From NCBI GenBank assembly GCA_039180675.1, contig JBCDDC010000003.1, positions 62,001 to 126,000 of the forward strand: a stretch of DNA of 64,000 nt, in the 5' to 3' direction. Each line of letters opens with the position of its first letter. Within the stretch, counting starts at the first letter, position 1. Below, in pieces: positions 44,550 through 53,634 of this stretch. Source of the stretch: Thermohalobaculum sp039180675. Its GTDB lineage: Bacteria; Pseudomonadota; Alphaproteobacteria; Rhodobacterales; Rhodobacteraceae. Below the pieces are notes generated by a model, which was not told where the DNA came from, ran no database searches, and saw nothing but the letters and a program-made list of their open reading frames with translations. Both the position numbers and the translations under genes were made by a program.

Positions 44550-45880
44550 TGGCCGACGACAAACCCCCGGTGATCCCGAGAACGCTCCCCCGCAAGTCTG
44601 CGACGTTTGACGATTACACCCTGTCCGAGATCCGCCGGGCGGCGGCGACCGGGATCTATGACATCCGAGGTGGCGGGGCGAAGCGGAAGCTCCCGCATTT
44701 CGACGATCTCCTGTTCCTGGGTGCCTCCATGTCGCGCTATCCGCTGGAGGGGTATCGCGAGACCTGCACGACCGATGTGATCCTCGGCGACCGGTTCGCC
44801 GAGAAGCCGCTGCACCTGGATATCCCGATTACCATCGCTGGCATGAGCTTTGGCGCGCTGTCCGGTCCGGCCAAGGAGGCGCTGGGGCGCGGTGCCTCGA
44901 TCGCTGGGACCTCGACGACCACCGGCGATGGCGGGATGACGCCGGAGGAGCGGGGCCAGTCGAAGCACCTCGTCTATCAGTATCTCCCGAGCCGTTACGG
45001 TATGAACCCGGACGATCTGCGCAAGGCGGATGCGATCGAGGTCGTCGTGGGGCAGGGGGCAAAGCCTGGCGGTGGCGGCATGCTGCTCGGCCAGAAGATC
45101 TCCGACCGGGTGGCGGAGATGCGAGACCTGCCGCAGGGGATCGACCAGCGCTCCGCCTGCCGGCACCCGGATTGGACGGGGCCGGATGATCTGGAGATCA
45201 AGATCCAGGAATTGCGCGAGATCACCGAGTGGCAGAAGCCGATCTACATCAAGGTTGGTGGCGCGCGGCCCTATTATGACGTGACGCTCTCGATCAAGGC
45301 CGGTGCGGATGTGGTGGTGCTCGACGGGATGCAGGGCGGCACGGCGGCGACGCAGGATGTGTTCATCGAGCATGTGGGCCAGCCGACGCTTGCCTGTATT
45401 CGGCCCGCGGTGAAGGCGCTGCAGGACCTGGGCATGCACCGCAAGGTGCAGCTCATCGTCTCGGGCGGGATTCGCAACGGGGCGGATGTGGCGAAGGCCA
45501 TGGCGCTGGGTGCGGATGCGGTCTCGATCGGCACGGCGGCGATGGTCGCGATTGGCGACAACGATCCGCGCTGGGAGGAAGAGTATCAGAAGCTGGGCAC
45601 CACGGCCGGTGCCTATGATGACTGGCACGAGGGGCAGGACCCGGCGGGGATCTCGACCCAGGACCCGGAGCTGGCTTCGCGGCTCGATCCGGTCGCCGCG
45701 GGGCGCCGACTGGCGAACTACCTCAAAGTCATGACGCTGGAGGCGCAGACCATCGCGCGGGCCTGTGGCAAGTCCAGCCTGCACAATCTCGAGCCCGAGG
45801 ATCTCCGCGCGCTGACTGTCGAGGCGGCGGCGATGGCTCAGGTCCCGCTCGCGGGCACGGAATGGATCCCGGGCAGGTAA
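44549..45880 (+). CDS. glxD: FMN-binding glutamate synthase-like subunit (GlxD/MgsC-like)
   Basis: 443 residues from the ATG at 44549, which overlaps the glxC stop (TGATG). The FMN barrel shows AGMSFGALSGPAKEALG, TSTTTGDGGMTPEE, GQGAKPGGGGMLLG and SGGIRNGADVAKAMALGAD. A Cys-rich site follows in IARACGKSSLHNL, though the full Cys cluster of large glutamate synthases is not obvious. With glxB and glxC it likely forms glutamate or N-methylglutamate from 2-oxoglutarate or glutamate. Confidence 0.9.
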   Translation: MADDKPPVIPRTLPRKSATFDDYTLSEIRRAAATGIYDIRGGGAKRKLPHFDDLLFLGASMSRYPLEGYRETCTTDVILGDRFAEKPLHLDIPITIAGMSFGALSGPAKEALGRGASIAGTSTTTGDGGMTPEERGQSKHLVYQYLPSRYGMNPDDLRKADAIEVVVGQGAKPGGGGMLLGQKISDRVAEMRDLPQGIDQRSACRHPDWTGPDDLEIKIQELREITEWQKPIYIKVGGARPYYDVTLSIKAGADVVVLDGMQGGTAATQDVFIEHVGQPTLACIRPAVKALQDLGMHRKVQLIVSGGIRNGADVAKAMALGADAVSIGTAAMVAIGDNDPRWEEEYQKLGTTAGAYDDWHEGQDPAGISTQDPELASRLDPVAAGRRLANYLKVMTLEAQTIARACGKSSLHNLEPEDLRALTVEAAAMAQVPLAGTEWIPGR

Positions 45881-46028
45881 TCGGATGCTTTCATCCCATT
45901 GAGGCGGGCGGTGCCCCCGTCCGCCGCCCACGAAACCGCCACATTTAGGAACGTTTTTGATCCAAATTCAGACTTAACCCTGTTTGCGTAAGTGGTTTGC
46001 CAGACCGGTAAGCGTTGGAGGGTAAGAG

Positions 46029-47078
46029 ATGAAGAAGCGTCTTGGATTTGCGTGCGTTCTTGCGACGGCCATCATGGCCAGCCCGGCACATAGCCAGAGT
46101 TGCGGTACCACGCACACGGTGCAACCGGGGGAAAGTCTCTCCATTCTTGCGCAGAAGACCCTCGGCTCGATCCAGAAATTCAGACTGATCCACCGGGCGA
46201 ATGTCGGGCTTCTGGGGTCCGATCCGAACAATCTCGAAGTCGGCATGGACGTCTACCTCCCCTGCGAGGGGGAGCAGGTCGTGCGCAATTGGGCGCCGCT
46301 TGTTGATGCCGCCACGCTGGCCGAGCTGATGCGGGGGCCCGTGCAGGTTGTCGATCTGCGCGATGAGGCGGAGCTTATCGGCGGTGTGGTTCCGGGTGCT
46401 CTCTCGGTTCCCTATGCGCGCTGGCAGATCGCTGACGAAATTGGCAGCCCGGCCTATGACCGCACGCTCAGCCGTGTGATCGGCGATGCAGGCATGAAGA
46501 TCGATGAGCCTGTCGTCCTGGTTACAGGGACGGCGGAGCCGATCGACGCGGGGCGGGCGGCTTATGTCTACTGGGTTCTGAAATCCGCCGGTGTCGCGCA
46601 AGTCGCGATCCTGCATGGCGGGCAGGAGGCTTGGTTCAATGCCGGGCACCAGCTTGCGCCCGAGCCGCGCCGCGCGCTTGGCTCCCGTCTCAGCGTCAGC
46701 ACGGTGGACAATTGGCATGCGGAGGACGCCGAGATCGAAGCGATTTCTGGCGGAAGCATCCCTGGCATGCTGCTCGATGTGCGGGCGAAGAGTGATGCTG
46801 TCAGCGGTGTGGCGAATGCGGACACCGACGCGCTGCATCGCCTGATGCTGCGCGAGGCAAGCGGGCAGGACAGCGTTTTCGCGGCGCTCGGCTGGGCCAA
46901 GGAGCAGCGGGTGAATTGGGAGAGCGAGCCTGTCGTTGGCTTCAGCGAGACCGGTGAACTGGCGGCGCTGAACTGGTTCTATCTCTCCGAGGTCGCGCAG
47001 ATCCGGAACGTCAAGTTCTATCCCAAGGCGCTGGACAGCTCGAAGATCGCGGCTGAGAAGTTCGCCCTGGCTCAGTAA
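46029..47078 (+). CDS. Secreted LysM protein with rhodanese-like domain lacking the catalytic Cys
   Basis: 349 residues with a signal peptide (MKKRLGFACVLATAIMASPAHS). A LysM domain (TVQPGESLSILAQKTLGS... DVYLPC) covers about residues 27-78. A rhodanese-like domain follows (VQVVDLRDEAELIGGVVPGALSVPY); where the active-site loop is expected the sequence is VTGTAEPIDAGRAAYVYW, without Cys. It probably binds peptidoglycan and uses the rhodanese fold for binding only. Confidence 0.75.
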   Translation: MKKRLGFACVLATAIMASPAHSQSCGTTHTVQPGESLSILAQKTLGSIQKFRLIHRANVGLLGSDPNNLEVGMDVYLPCEGEQVVRNWAPLVDAATLAELMRGPVQVVDLRDEAELIGGVVPGALSVPYARWQIADEIGSPAYDRTLSRVIGDAGMKIDEPVVLVTGTAEPIDAGRAAYVYWVLKSAGVAQVAILHGGQEAWFNAGHQLAPEPRRALGSRLSVSTVDNWHAEDAEIEAISGGSIPGMLLDVRAKSDAVSGVANADTDALHRLMLREASGQDSVFAALGWAKEQRVNWESEPVVGFSETGELAALNWFYLSEVAQIRNVKFYPKALDSSKIAAEKFALAQ

Positions 47079-47095
47079 GCCTTTAAGCAGCGGTG

Positions 47096-47127
47096 CGGCC
47101 GGTGATCCGGCCGCCCGGATTCCTTTT
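47096..47127 (+). terminator. Terminator after the LysM/rhodanese gene
   Basis: Perfect 8-bp stem GCGGCCGG / CCGGCCGC (47096-47115) with a TGAT loop, then TTCCTTTT a few bases on. It lies between two convergent genes and could act both ways. Confidence 0.6.
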
Positions 47128-47171
47128 CAGAACCAACTTCCCAGGAAACTCATCGCCTGTTTTGGGTATCC

Positions 47172-48620
47172 TCAGATAGCAGCGAGCCATCCCGCGATCC
47201 CGGGCGCCACACGGTCCTTCGCGGCTTCCGATACGAAAACCCCGATATGCCCGGTCGGCACCTCGATTGTCCGATAGGCGGCATTCGGCACGTACTGAGC
47301 CAGCGCGCGAGAGCAATCGGGGGGGACGATGTGGTCGTTCTCGGCCACGATGTTCAGGATCGGGCAGCGGATCCGGGAGAGATCGATGGTGCCCCCGCCG
47401 ACCCGGAACGCTCCCGCGACGAGCGCATTTTTCTGGTAGAGATCGATCAGCCATTCCCGCGCAACACCGCCAGGAAGATCGGGCCGGTCCGCGAGCCAGG
47501 CCTCCATCCGGGCGAAGGTCGCCATTTTCCTCGGGTCGGTCAGCTTCTCCGCTAGATCGACCGTGTACTTCTTGAAGGTGCGCCCGGGCGTCATCGCCTG
47601 GAAGAGGGCGCCGGTCATAGCACCCGGCAGCAGGCCGTCGGGCGCGAGCAGGCCCTCGATCACGTCCTCGGGCAGTGACCGCGCGAGACGGTTGAGACAA
47701 CCCTCCTCGCCTGAAAGATCGGCGTGGAAGTCGACTGGCGTTCCGGTCAGCGCGATCCCGGCGGTGCTGTCCGGGTTCCGCGCGGCGTGGCAGAGCACGA
47801 AGAGGCCGCCCTGGCAGATGCCCATCAGCGCGGGTTTGCGCTCGGTCAGGTCCGCCATGGTCTGCGCCGCGCGGGCGATCCAGCGTTCGAGATGGTCCGT
47901 GAAGCCTTGCGTCTGGTCGCCGCGAGCAGGATTGCCCCAGTCGATAACCCAGATGTCTGCCCCGGTCCCCAACAATGTTGCGACGATGGACCGGTCGTCC
48001 TCTAGGTCGCAAACGGTCTGCCGCCCGATCAGGCCGTGCACGATCAGAAGCGGCGTTCCCCTCCGCGCGCCTTCGTAGCGGGAGAGCGTGACACGGCCGT
48101 CCTGCCAGATGATCTCGCGCGGTGAGTTCGCGATCGGCGGGGAGGGCGGCACGGGGGTCGCGGGCGGGCGCATCGGCAGGCCCGCGGCCAATCCGGCCCT
48201 CAGCCATTCGACCAGCGCTTTGGTGTAGCGCTCCGATGCCGAGACTTTCGCCATCGTCTCGTCGAGCGCCGCGGCCCATCGCCGGATGACCGCTTCAGGT
48301 GGCGATGTCACGCCGGTGCAGAGGCGCGCGGCCGCGATCCAGCCCTCGGCGAGGATCAGCTTGAGCCGCTGATCCGCTTCCACGAAACGCTGCCAGGCCG
48401 GTCTGTCGGTGTTGCCTACACCCGGCGCCAGATTGAGGGGAAACGCCTCGACCGGCGCTGTCATGTGAAGCGGCGAGATTTCCTGACTGACCGCTTTGCT
48501 GGCCTCGATCAGGCGTTCGCAAACCTCCCAATCCGGCGCGTCGCAGGTCAACAGCGCCTCCTGCGCCGCGATCCAGTCGGCGATGGCATTGGTTTGGGGC
48601 GATCTGTGCGGCTCTGCCAT
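47172..48620 (-). CDS. phaC: Polyhydroxyalkanoate synthase (PhaC-like)
   Basis: 482 residues. The lipase-like box is GICQGG with Cys as nucleophile, Asp in VAENDHIVPP and His in PTGHIGVF. IVHGLIGRQTVCDLEDDRSI and VIDWGNPARGDQT recall class III PhaC, but a N-terminal part of about 160 residues is added and no phaE is nearby. It polymerises hydroxyacyl-CoA into storage polyester. The start ATG at 48620 lies 1 bp after the GNAT-cupin stop. Confidence 0.85.
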   Translation of the reverse strand: MAEPHRSPQTNAIADWIAAQEALLTCDAPDWEVCERLIEASKAVSQEISPLHMTAPVEAFPLNLAPGVGNTDRPAWQRFVEADQRLKLILAEGWIAAARLCTGVTSPPEAVIRRWAAALDETMAKVSASERYTKALVEWLRAGLAAGLPMRPPATPVPPSPPIANSPREIIWQDGRVTLSRYEGARRGTPLLIVHGLIGRQTVCDLEDDRSIVATLLGTGADIWVIDWGNPARGDQTQGFTDHLERWIARAAQTMADLTERKPALMGICQGGLFVLCHAARNPDSTAGIALTGTPVDFHADLSGEEGCLNRLARSLPEDVIEGLLAPDGLLPGAMTGALFQAMTPGRTFKKYTVDLAEKLTDPRKMATFARMEAWLADRPDLPGGVAREWLIDLYQKNALVAGAFRVGGGTIDLSRIRCPILNIVAENDHIVPPDCSRALAQYVPNAAYRTIEVPTGHIGVFVSEAAKDRVAPGIAGWLAAI

Positions 48621-48621
48621 G

Positions 48622-49656
48622 TCAGTCGGCCTGTTTGATCGGGGTGCCGTCGAGGCGGAGGAACCACTTGTTCCCGTCCGGCCCTGCGCCGACATAGAGA
48701 TCCTCGCCCGGATAGCGGCAGATGTCACGATCCGGCCAGCGCGATCCGACTTCGAGGTAGACGGCGAGCCGCCCGCTCAGGTTTCGCAGGATGTGGGACG
48801 GCCCCTCTCCGGCCGGGAAGCCCGCGCAGTCGCCGGGCATCAGGTTCACGTCGCGGTCATCGACGCTCAGGGTCAATTCGCCCTCGAGAACGAGAATGAA
48901 CTCGTCCTCGTGGCTGTGGAAATGGGGAACGGTCGAGGAGGTGCCCGGGTCGATCTCCACCCGGTTCACGCCGAAATCGCCCAGACCGAAAGGATCGGCG
49001 AGGGGCTGTTTACGCCGCGCCATGGCGCGTGCGGCCGCATCGATCGGGTGCGCTGCGCCCGACCAGGAGGGCGCAAGATGCGATGAGAGGCTGAGCGGCA
49101 TGCTCATCCGCCGTATCCGCTCCCCCCGCGCCTTTATCGCGATCTCGCCGAGGTCCTCCCAATGGACCGCGCGGACCTTTGCCGTGCCGTGGCCATCGAG
49201 ATCGTCCTCGAACACGTCGCTTTCGATGCCGCCGAGCCGCCGGTAGAAGACCCGCGCGCCAGTGTTCTCGTCGGCGACGACCAGGCGGGCGCGCTTCCGC
49301 CCGATACCCGTCAGCCGGTCGGACCATGTCTGCATGAGCAGTGCGCCGACCCCGAGCCCCCGAACGGAGGGAGCGACATGAAGGGCCTGGAGATAGTCGA
49401 CGGACGGGTCGTCAGCGGCGGGGGAGGAGATGACAAACCCCTGAACCCGGGCGTCGACGATGGCCACGAGGACGACCCGGCCCGGGATGGAGGATGAGAA
49501 GATCTCGGTCCAGAGTTCCGTGTGGTTCTCGATCAGCCGGTCGCCAAGCGCCTCTTCGGGCAGGATCTGGGAATAGCTGTCCCGCCACGATGCGCAGTGG
49601 ATCTCGATGATCGTGTCTCGATCGACCGGAACGGCTGCGCGCACGAACATCGGCAT
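48622..49656 (-). CDS. GNAT acetyltransferase fused to a cupin domain
   Basis: 344 residues from an ATG at 49656 that overlaps the previous stop (TGATG). The first half is a GNAT domain: ALHVAPSVRGLGVGALLMQ is the acetyl-CoA loop and NTGARVFYRRLGG the closing motif. The second half is a cupin: VPHFHSHEDEFILVLEGELTL-type metal site and VNLMPGDCAGFPAG. The frame is continuous across both. Substrate unknown. Confidence 0.82.
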   Translation of the reverse strand: MPMFVRAAVPVDRDTIIEIHCASWRDSYSQILPEEALGDRLIENHTELWTEIFSSSIPGRVVLVAIVDARVQGFVISSPAADDPSVDYLQALHVAPSVRGLGVGALLMQTWSDRLTGIGRKRARLVVADENTGARVFYRRLGGIESDVFEDDLDGHGTAKVRAVHWEDLGEIAIKARGERIRRMSMPLSLSSHLAPSWSGAAHPIDAAARAMARRKQPLADPFGLGDFGVNRVEIDPGTSSTVPHFHSHEDEFILVLEGELTLSVDDRDVNLMPGDCAGFPAGEGPSHILRNLSGRLAVYLEVGSRWPDRDICRYPGEDLYVGAGPDGNKWFLRLDGTPIKQAD

Positions 49657-50642
49657 CAAAGCATTGCCGGGACGACCTGATCGGGCGGCCGGTGGCCATC
49701 GGCGAATGTCTTGATGTTGATGATCACCTTCTCGCCCATCTCGACGCGGCCTTCTTCGGTCGCCGAGGCCATGTGGGGCAGGAGGACGACGTTCGAGAGC
49801 TCCATGAGGCGCGGGTTCGCTGCGGACTTGTGCTCGAGGACATCGAGGCCTGCGCCTGCAAGCTCGCCCTTCACCAGTTTCCGGGTGAGCGCGTTCTCGT
49901 CGATCACTTCGCCCCGCGCGGTATTCACGATGTAGGCTGACGGCTTCATCAGATCGAGCCTGCGGGCCGAGAGCAGGTGGAAGGTTGCGGGCGTGTGCGG
50001 GCAGTTGACCGAGATGATGTCCATCCGCGCCAGCATCTGGTCGAGGCTCTCCCAATAGGTTGCCTCGAGCTCTTCCTCGATATCCTCGTGGAGCCGTTTT
50101 CGGTTGTGGTAGTGGATCTGCAGGCCGAAGGCGCGGGCCCGCCTTGCCACAGCCTGACCGATCCGGCCCATGCCGAGGATGCCGAGGCGCTTGCCCCAGA
50201 TCCGGTGCCCCATGATCGCGGTTGGCGACCAGCCGGCCCAGTCGCCGGACTGCATCAGCGCCATGCCTTCGCTGATCCGCCGCGGGATCGCGAGCATCAG
50301 CGCCATCGTCATATCGGCCGTATCCTCCGTCAGAACGCCGGGTGTGTTGGAGACGAGGATGCCGCGCTCCCGCGCCGTCGCGACGTCGATATGATCGAAC
50401 CCTGCGCCGTAGTTTGCGATGAGCTTGAGCCGGTCTCCCGCCTGGGCGAGCAGGCGGCCGTCGATCTTGTCGGTTACGGTCGGCACCAGAACATCGGCCG
50501 TTTTCACGGCCTCCGCCAGGGCCGACGGCTCCATGGGGCTGTCATCCTCGTTGAGGCGCACCTCGAACAGCTCACGCAGCCGGGTCTCCACCGGCTCGGG
50601 CAGCTTGCGCGTGACCACGACGTTCAGACGTTCCCGGCTCAT
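49656..50642 (-). CDS. D-2-hydroxyacid dehydrogenase (glyoxylate/hydroxypyruvate reductase-like)
   Basis: 328 residues from the ATG at 50642. The NAD(P) loop is LGILGMGRIGQAVARRARAFG; catalytic Arg lies in VNTARGEVIDE, and the expected His in LLPHMASAT. It reduces 2-oxoacids such as glyoxylate. It is the first gene of a minus-strand set with the GNAT-cupin gene and phaC. Confidence 0.9.
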   Translation of the reverse strand: MSRERLNVVVTRKLPEPVETRLRELFEVRLNEDDSPMEPSALAEAVKTADVLVPTVTDKIDGRLLAQAGDRLKLIANYGAGFDHIDVATARERGILVSNTPGVLTEDTADMTMALMLAIPRRISEGMALMQSGDWAGWSPTAIMGHRIWGKRLGILGMGRIGQAVARRARAFGLQIHYHNRKRLHEDIEEELEATYWESLDQMLARMDIISVNCPHTPATFHLLSARRLDLMKPSAYIVNTARGEVIDENALTRKLVKGELAGAGLDVLEHKSAANPRLMELSNVVLLPHMASATEEGRVEMGEKVIINIKTFADGHRPPDQVVPAML

Positions 50643-50762
50643 CGGCGAAAATCCTTTCCTGCGTTTCAAGTGACGTGATAAAACCATCGTGGAGTGGAGA
50701 GAAGAGGGAATTCCCTCTGGATGAGGCGTCTTCGGGATGGCCCGGGTCGGGAGTGGGCGGAT

Positions 50763-51275
50763 ATGATCACGCGCAGATCGGCGATCTTAGGGAGCCTGGC
50801 GCTCGGCGGTATCTCATCGGTTGCGGTGGCGCAATCCGCTCAGGTCGGCCCGGTGACAAACCTGCCGTTGCCGCGTTTCGTCTCGCTCAGATCAGCCGAA
50901 ATCAACGTCCGTCGTGGGCCCGGTTTGAACTATCCGAAGGATTGGGTGTTTCAGCGCGCCGGGCTGCCGGTGCGCGTGATCGCGGAGCATGGAGACTGGC
51001 GGCGCATTCAGGACAGCGACGATGCGGGGGGTTGGGTCTATCACGCCCTCATCTCAGGCCGCCGCACGGTTCTGGTCACGGCCCCTGAGATCCTGATCAG
51101 AGTGGCCCCGGTCGAGACCGCCCGGCCAACCGCTGAGTTACGTCAGGGCGTCATCGCCCGGCTGCTCGATTGCAAGGATGGCTGGTGTGAGATCACCGTC
51201 GAGAACGTCAAGGGGTGGACGCCCGAAGCCGCCATATGGGGTGTCGGTCCGGAGGATTTCGACGCCGACGGTTAA
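50763..51275 (+). CDS. Exported SH3 domain protein
   Basis: 170 residues. The start MITRRSAILGSLALGGISSV has a twin-Arg signal-like N terminus. Two bacterial SH3-like units follow (INVRRGPGLNYPKDWVF and VRVIAEHGDWRRIQD; then ILIRVAPVETARPTAEL and LLDCKDGWCEITVENVKGW). Such proteins usually bind the cell wall. It converges with irr with a 4-bp overlap. Confidence 0.8.
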   Translation: MITRRSAILGSLALGGISSVAVAQSAQVGPVTNLPLPRFVSLRSAEINVRRGPGLNYPKDWVFQRAGLPVRVIAEHGDWRRIQDSDDAGGWVYHALISGRRTVLVTAPEILIRVAPVETARPTAELRQGVIARLLDCKDGWCEITVENVKGWTPEAAIWGVGPEDFDADG

Positions 51276-51706
51276 GCCTTTGCGCGCAGCCTGATCACGA
51301 CGTCGATCTTGGCAACCTCGTACCCCTCGGGCACGTCGGGGAGGTTGTTGAGCGTCACCGGGCCGTGCGACGCATCGGTCACCCGGCCGTCATCGAAATG
51401 GAAGTGCGCATGATCCGACACGTTTGTGTCAAAGTAGCTGCGGTTTCCATCAACGGTGATCTCGTTCATCAGACCGACTTCGGTGAAGGATCTGAGCGTG
51501 TTGTAGACGGTCGCGAGAGAGACCGATGCGCTGCTCTTCTGCACAGCATCGAACAGTGTCTCGGCTGTCACGTGACGGTCATTGCCGTCGCCCACCAACA
51601 GTTCCGCGAGCGTCAAACGTTGCCGTGTCGGGCGCAATCCAGCGCCAGCGAGCCAAATAGTTGCCCGCTGTTCCGGTGATCTGCCATCTGTCGGCGATAT
51701 GTTCAT
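51272..51706 (-). CDS. irr: Fur-family iron response regulator (Irr)
   Basis: 144 residues with the Fur-family winged helix (AGLRPTRQRLTLAELLV, VSLATVYNTLRSFTEVGL). The metal/haem site reads SDHAHFHFDDG in place of a run of three or four His. The position divergent from fabA is as seen in related bacteria. Irr regulates iron uptake and haem use. Confidence 0.87.
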   Translation of the reverse strand: MNISPTDGRSPEQRATIWLAGAGLRPTRQRLTLAELLVGDGNDRHVTAETLFDAVQKSSASVSLATVYNTLRSFTEVGLMNEITVDGNRSYFDTNVSDHAHFHFDDGRVTDASHGPVTLNNLPDVPEGYEVAKIDVVIRLRAKA

Positions 51707-51873
51707 CGCATGCTTTCTTACTGTCTTTGCTAGCTGCGCAGTATATTTATGCGTTTTTTCCTGCGCATTCCACCCCTAAATATCTGCGGCATATCAACAG
51801 GAGGTAATCCGCTTGTGTGATTTTGGGTCGGGTGCTAGGGAACGGCGATGTCAGACTAGGGGAGTGGAAGCGC

Positions 51874-52389
51874 ATGGCAGACCGCGCCAACAGCTACGAC
51901 ATGCAGGGTCTTCTGACCTGCGCGCGGGGTGAATTGTTCGGGCCGGGGAACGCGCAACTGCCGGCCCCTCCCATGCTGATGTTTGACAGGATAACCTCGA
52001 TCACGCTCGATGGCGGAGAAGCCGGCAAGGGGCAGGTGGTCGCCGAGCTGGATGTCAAACCGGATCTCTGGTTCTTCGGCTGCCATTTCATCAACGATCC
52101 GGTGATGCCGGGTTGCCTGGGGCTCGACGCGCTTTGGCAGCTTACCGGCTTCTGGCTCGGCTGGTCCGGAATGCCGGGCCGCGGACGGGCGCTTGGCGTC
52201 GGCGAGGTGAAGTTTTCGGGCATGGTCACGCCCGCGGGAAAGCTCGTTCGATATGTGGTGGAAATGAAGCGGGTGATCGACCGTAAACTGAAAATGGGGA
52301 TTGCAGACGGACGTATGGAACTCGACGGCGAGACCATCTATGTGACCAAGGACATGAAGGTCGGCCTTTTCCAGGACGCCATATCTTAG
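51874..52389 (+). CDS. fabA: 3-hydroxydecanoyl-ACP dehydratase/isomerase
   Basis: 171 residues from ATG 51874. The active-site His is in FFGCHFINDPVMPGC and Asp in LGLDALWQ; GELFGPGNAQLPAPPMLM is typical. It makes the cis double bond for unsaturated fatty acids. AGGGGAG lies 9 bp upstream. A stronger AGGAGGT occurs at 51799-51805, 11 bp before an in-frame GTG at 51817 that would add 19 residues; family conservation favours 51874. Confidence 0.96.
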   Translation: MADRANSYDMQGLLTCARGELFGPGNAQLPAPPMLMFDRITSITLDGGEAGKGQVVAELDVKPDLWFFGCHFINDPVMPGCLGLDALWQLTGFWLGWSGMPGRGRALGVGEVKFSGMVTPAGKLVRYVVEMKRVIDRKLKMGIADGRMELDGETIYVTKDMKVGLFQDAIS

Positions 52390-52403
52390 CCGGAGGAAAA
52401 CGC

Positions 52404-53630
52404 ATGCGCCGCGTTGTCGTCACGGGTCTCGGGGTTGTCTCCTCGATTGGATCCGATGCGCAGGAGGTGATCGCCAGCCTGCGAGAGGGGAAATCGGGGA
52501 TCAGTTTCGCAGACGATTACGCCGAACACGGATTTCGCTGTCAGGTGCATGGCGCCCCGAACGTCGATATCGAAGCGCTGATCGACAAACGACAGCGCCG
52601 GTTCATGGGCGATGGCGCGGCCTGGAACTACATCGCCATGGAACAGGCGATCCGCGACAGCGGGCTTGAGGAGAGCGATGTCTCGAACGAGCGAACGGGC
52701 CTAGTCATGGGCTCTGGCGGGCCATCGACCAAGAACCTCTTCCAGGCGCACAACATCACGGTGAAGAATGGAAGCCCCAAGCGGATGGGCCCTTTCATGG
52801 TGACGCGGGGCATGAGTTCGACCAACTCCGCCTGCCTGGCGACGCCCTTCAAGATCAAGGGGATCAACTATTCCATCACCTCCGCCTGTTCGACCTCGGC
52901 CCATTGCATCGGCAATGGTGTCGAGCAGATCCAATGGGGCAAGCAGGACATCGTCTTTGCCGGCGGGGGAGAGGAGCTTGACTGGACGCTGTCCTGCCTC
53001 TTCGACGCGATGGGGGCGATGAGCTCGAAATACAACGACAAGCCGCAGACGGCCTCGCGCGCCTTTGATGCAACCCGGGACGGGTTTGTCATCGCGGGTG
53101 GAGCCGGGGTTGTCGTGCTGGAGGAGTTGGAGCATGCAAAGGCACGCGGCGCCAAGATCTATGCCGAGGTCACCGGCTATGGCGCGACATCCGACGGGTA
53201 CGATATGGTCGCGCCATCGGGCGAGGGGGCGGAGCGGTGCATGAAGCTTGCGATTGCGACCCTGGGCGATCGTAAGGTCGACTATATCAATGCGCATGGC
53301 ACGTCGACGCCCGCGGGGGATGTGACCGAGGTCGAAGCGGTGAGGCGGGTGTTCGGCGAGGGCGCGACGCCGCCGATCAGCTCCACCAAGTCCCTGACCG
53401 GTCATTCGCTGGGAGCGACAGGTGTGCAGGAGGCGATTTACTGCCTCTTGATGATGCAGGGCGATTTCATCGCGGCGTCGGCGAATATCAACGAACTCGA
53501 TCCGGCGCTGAAGCCGGAGGAGATCGTGACCACCCGCCGCGACAATGCCGGGCTCGACACCGTCATCTCCAACAGCTTCGGGTTCGGCGGCACGAACGCC
53601 ACTCTGGCCATGAGCCGGTATCACGGGTGA
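52404..53630 (+). CDS. fabB: 3-oxoacyl-ACP synthase I
   Basis: 408 residues. The catalytic Cys is in SACSTSAHCIGNG and the two His in NAHGTSTPAGD and LTGHSLGATG. CGGAGGAAAA precedes the ATG. It elongates the cis-unsaturated acyl chain made by FabA. It is 14 bp after fabA and 4 bp before fabI. Confidence 0.97.
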   Translation: MRRVVVTGLGVVSSIGSDAQEVIASLREGKSGISFADDYAEHGFRCQVHGAPNVDIEALIDKRQRRFMGDGAAWNYIAMEQAIRDSGLEESDVSNERTGLVMGSGGPSTKNLFQAHNITVKNGSPKRMGPFMVTRGMSSTNSACLATPFKIKGINYSITSACSTSAHCIGNGVEQIQWGKQDIVFAGGGEELDWTLSCLFDAMGAMSSKYNDKPQTASRAFDATRDGFVIAGGAGVVVLEELEHAKARGAKIYAEVTGYGATSDGYDMVAPSGEGAERCMKLAIATLGDRKVDYINAHGTSTPAGDVTEVEAVRRVFGEGATPPISSTKSLTGHSLGATGVQEAIYCLLMMQGDFIAASANINELDPALKPEEIVTTRRDNAGLDTVISNSFGFGGTNATLAMSRYHG

Positions 53631-53634
53631 TGCG

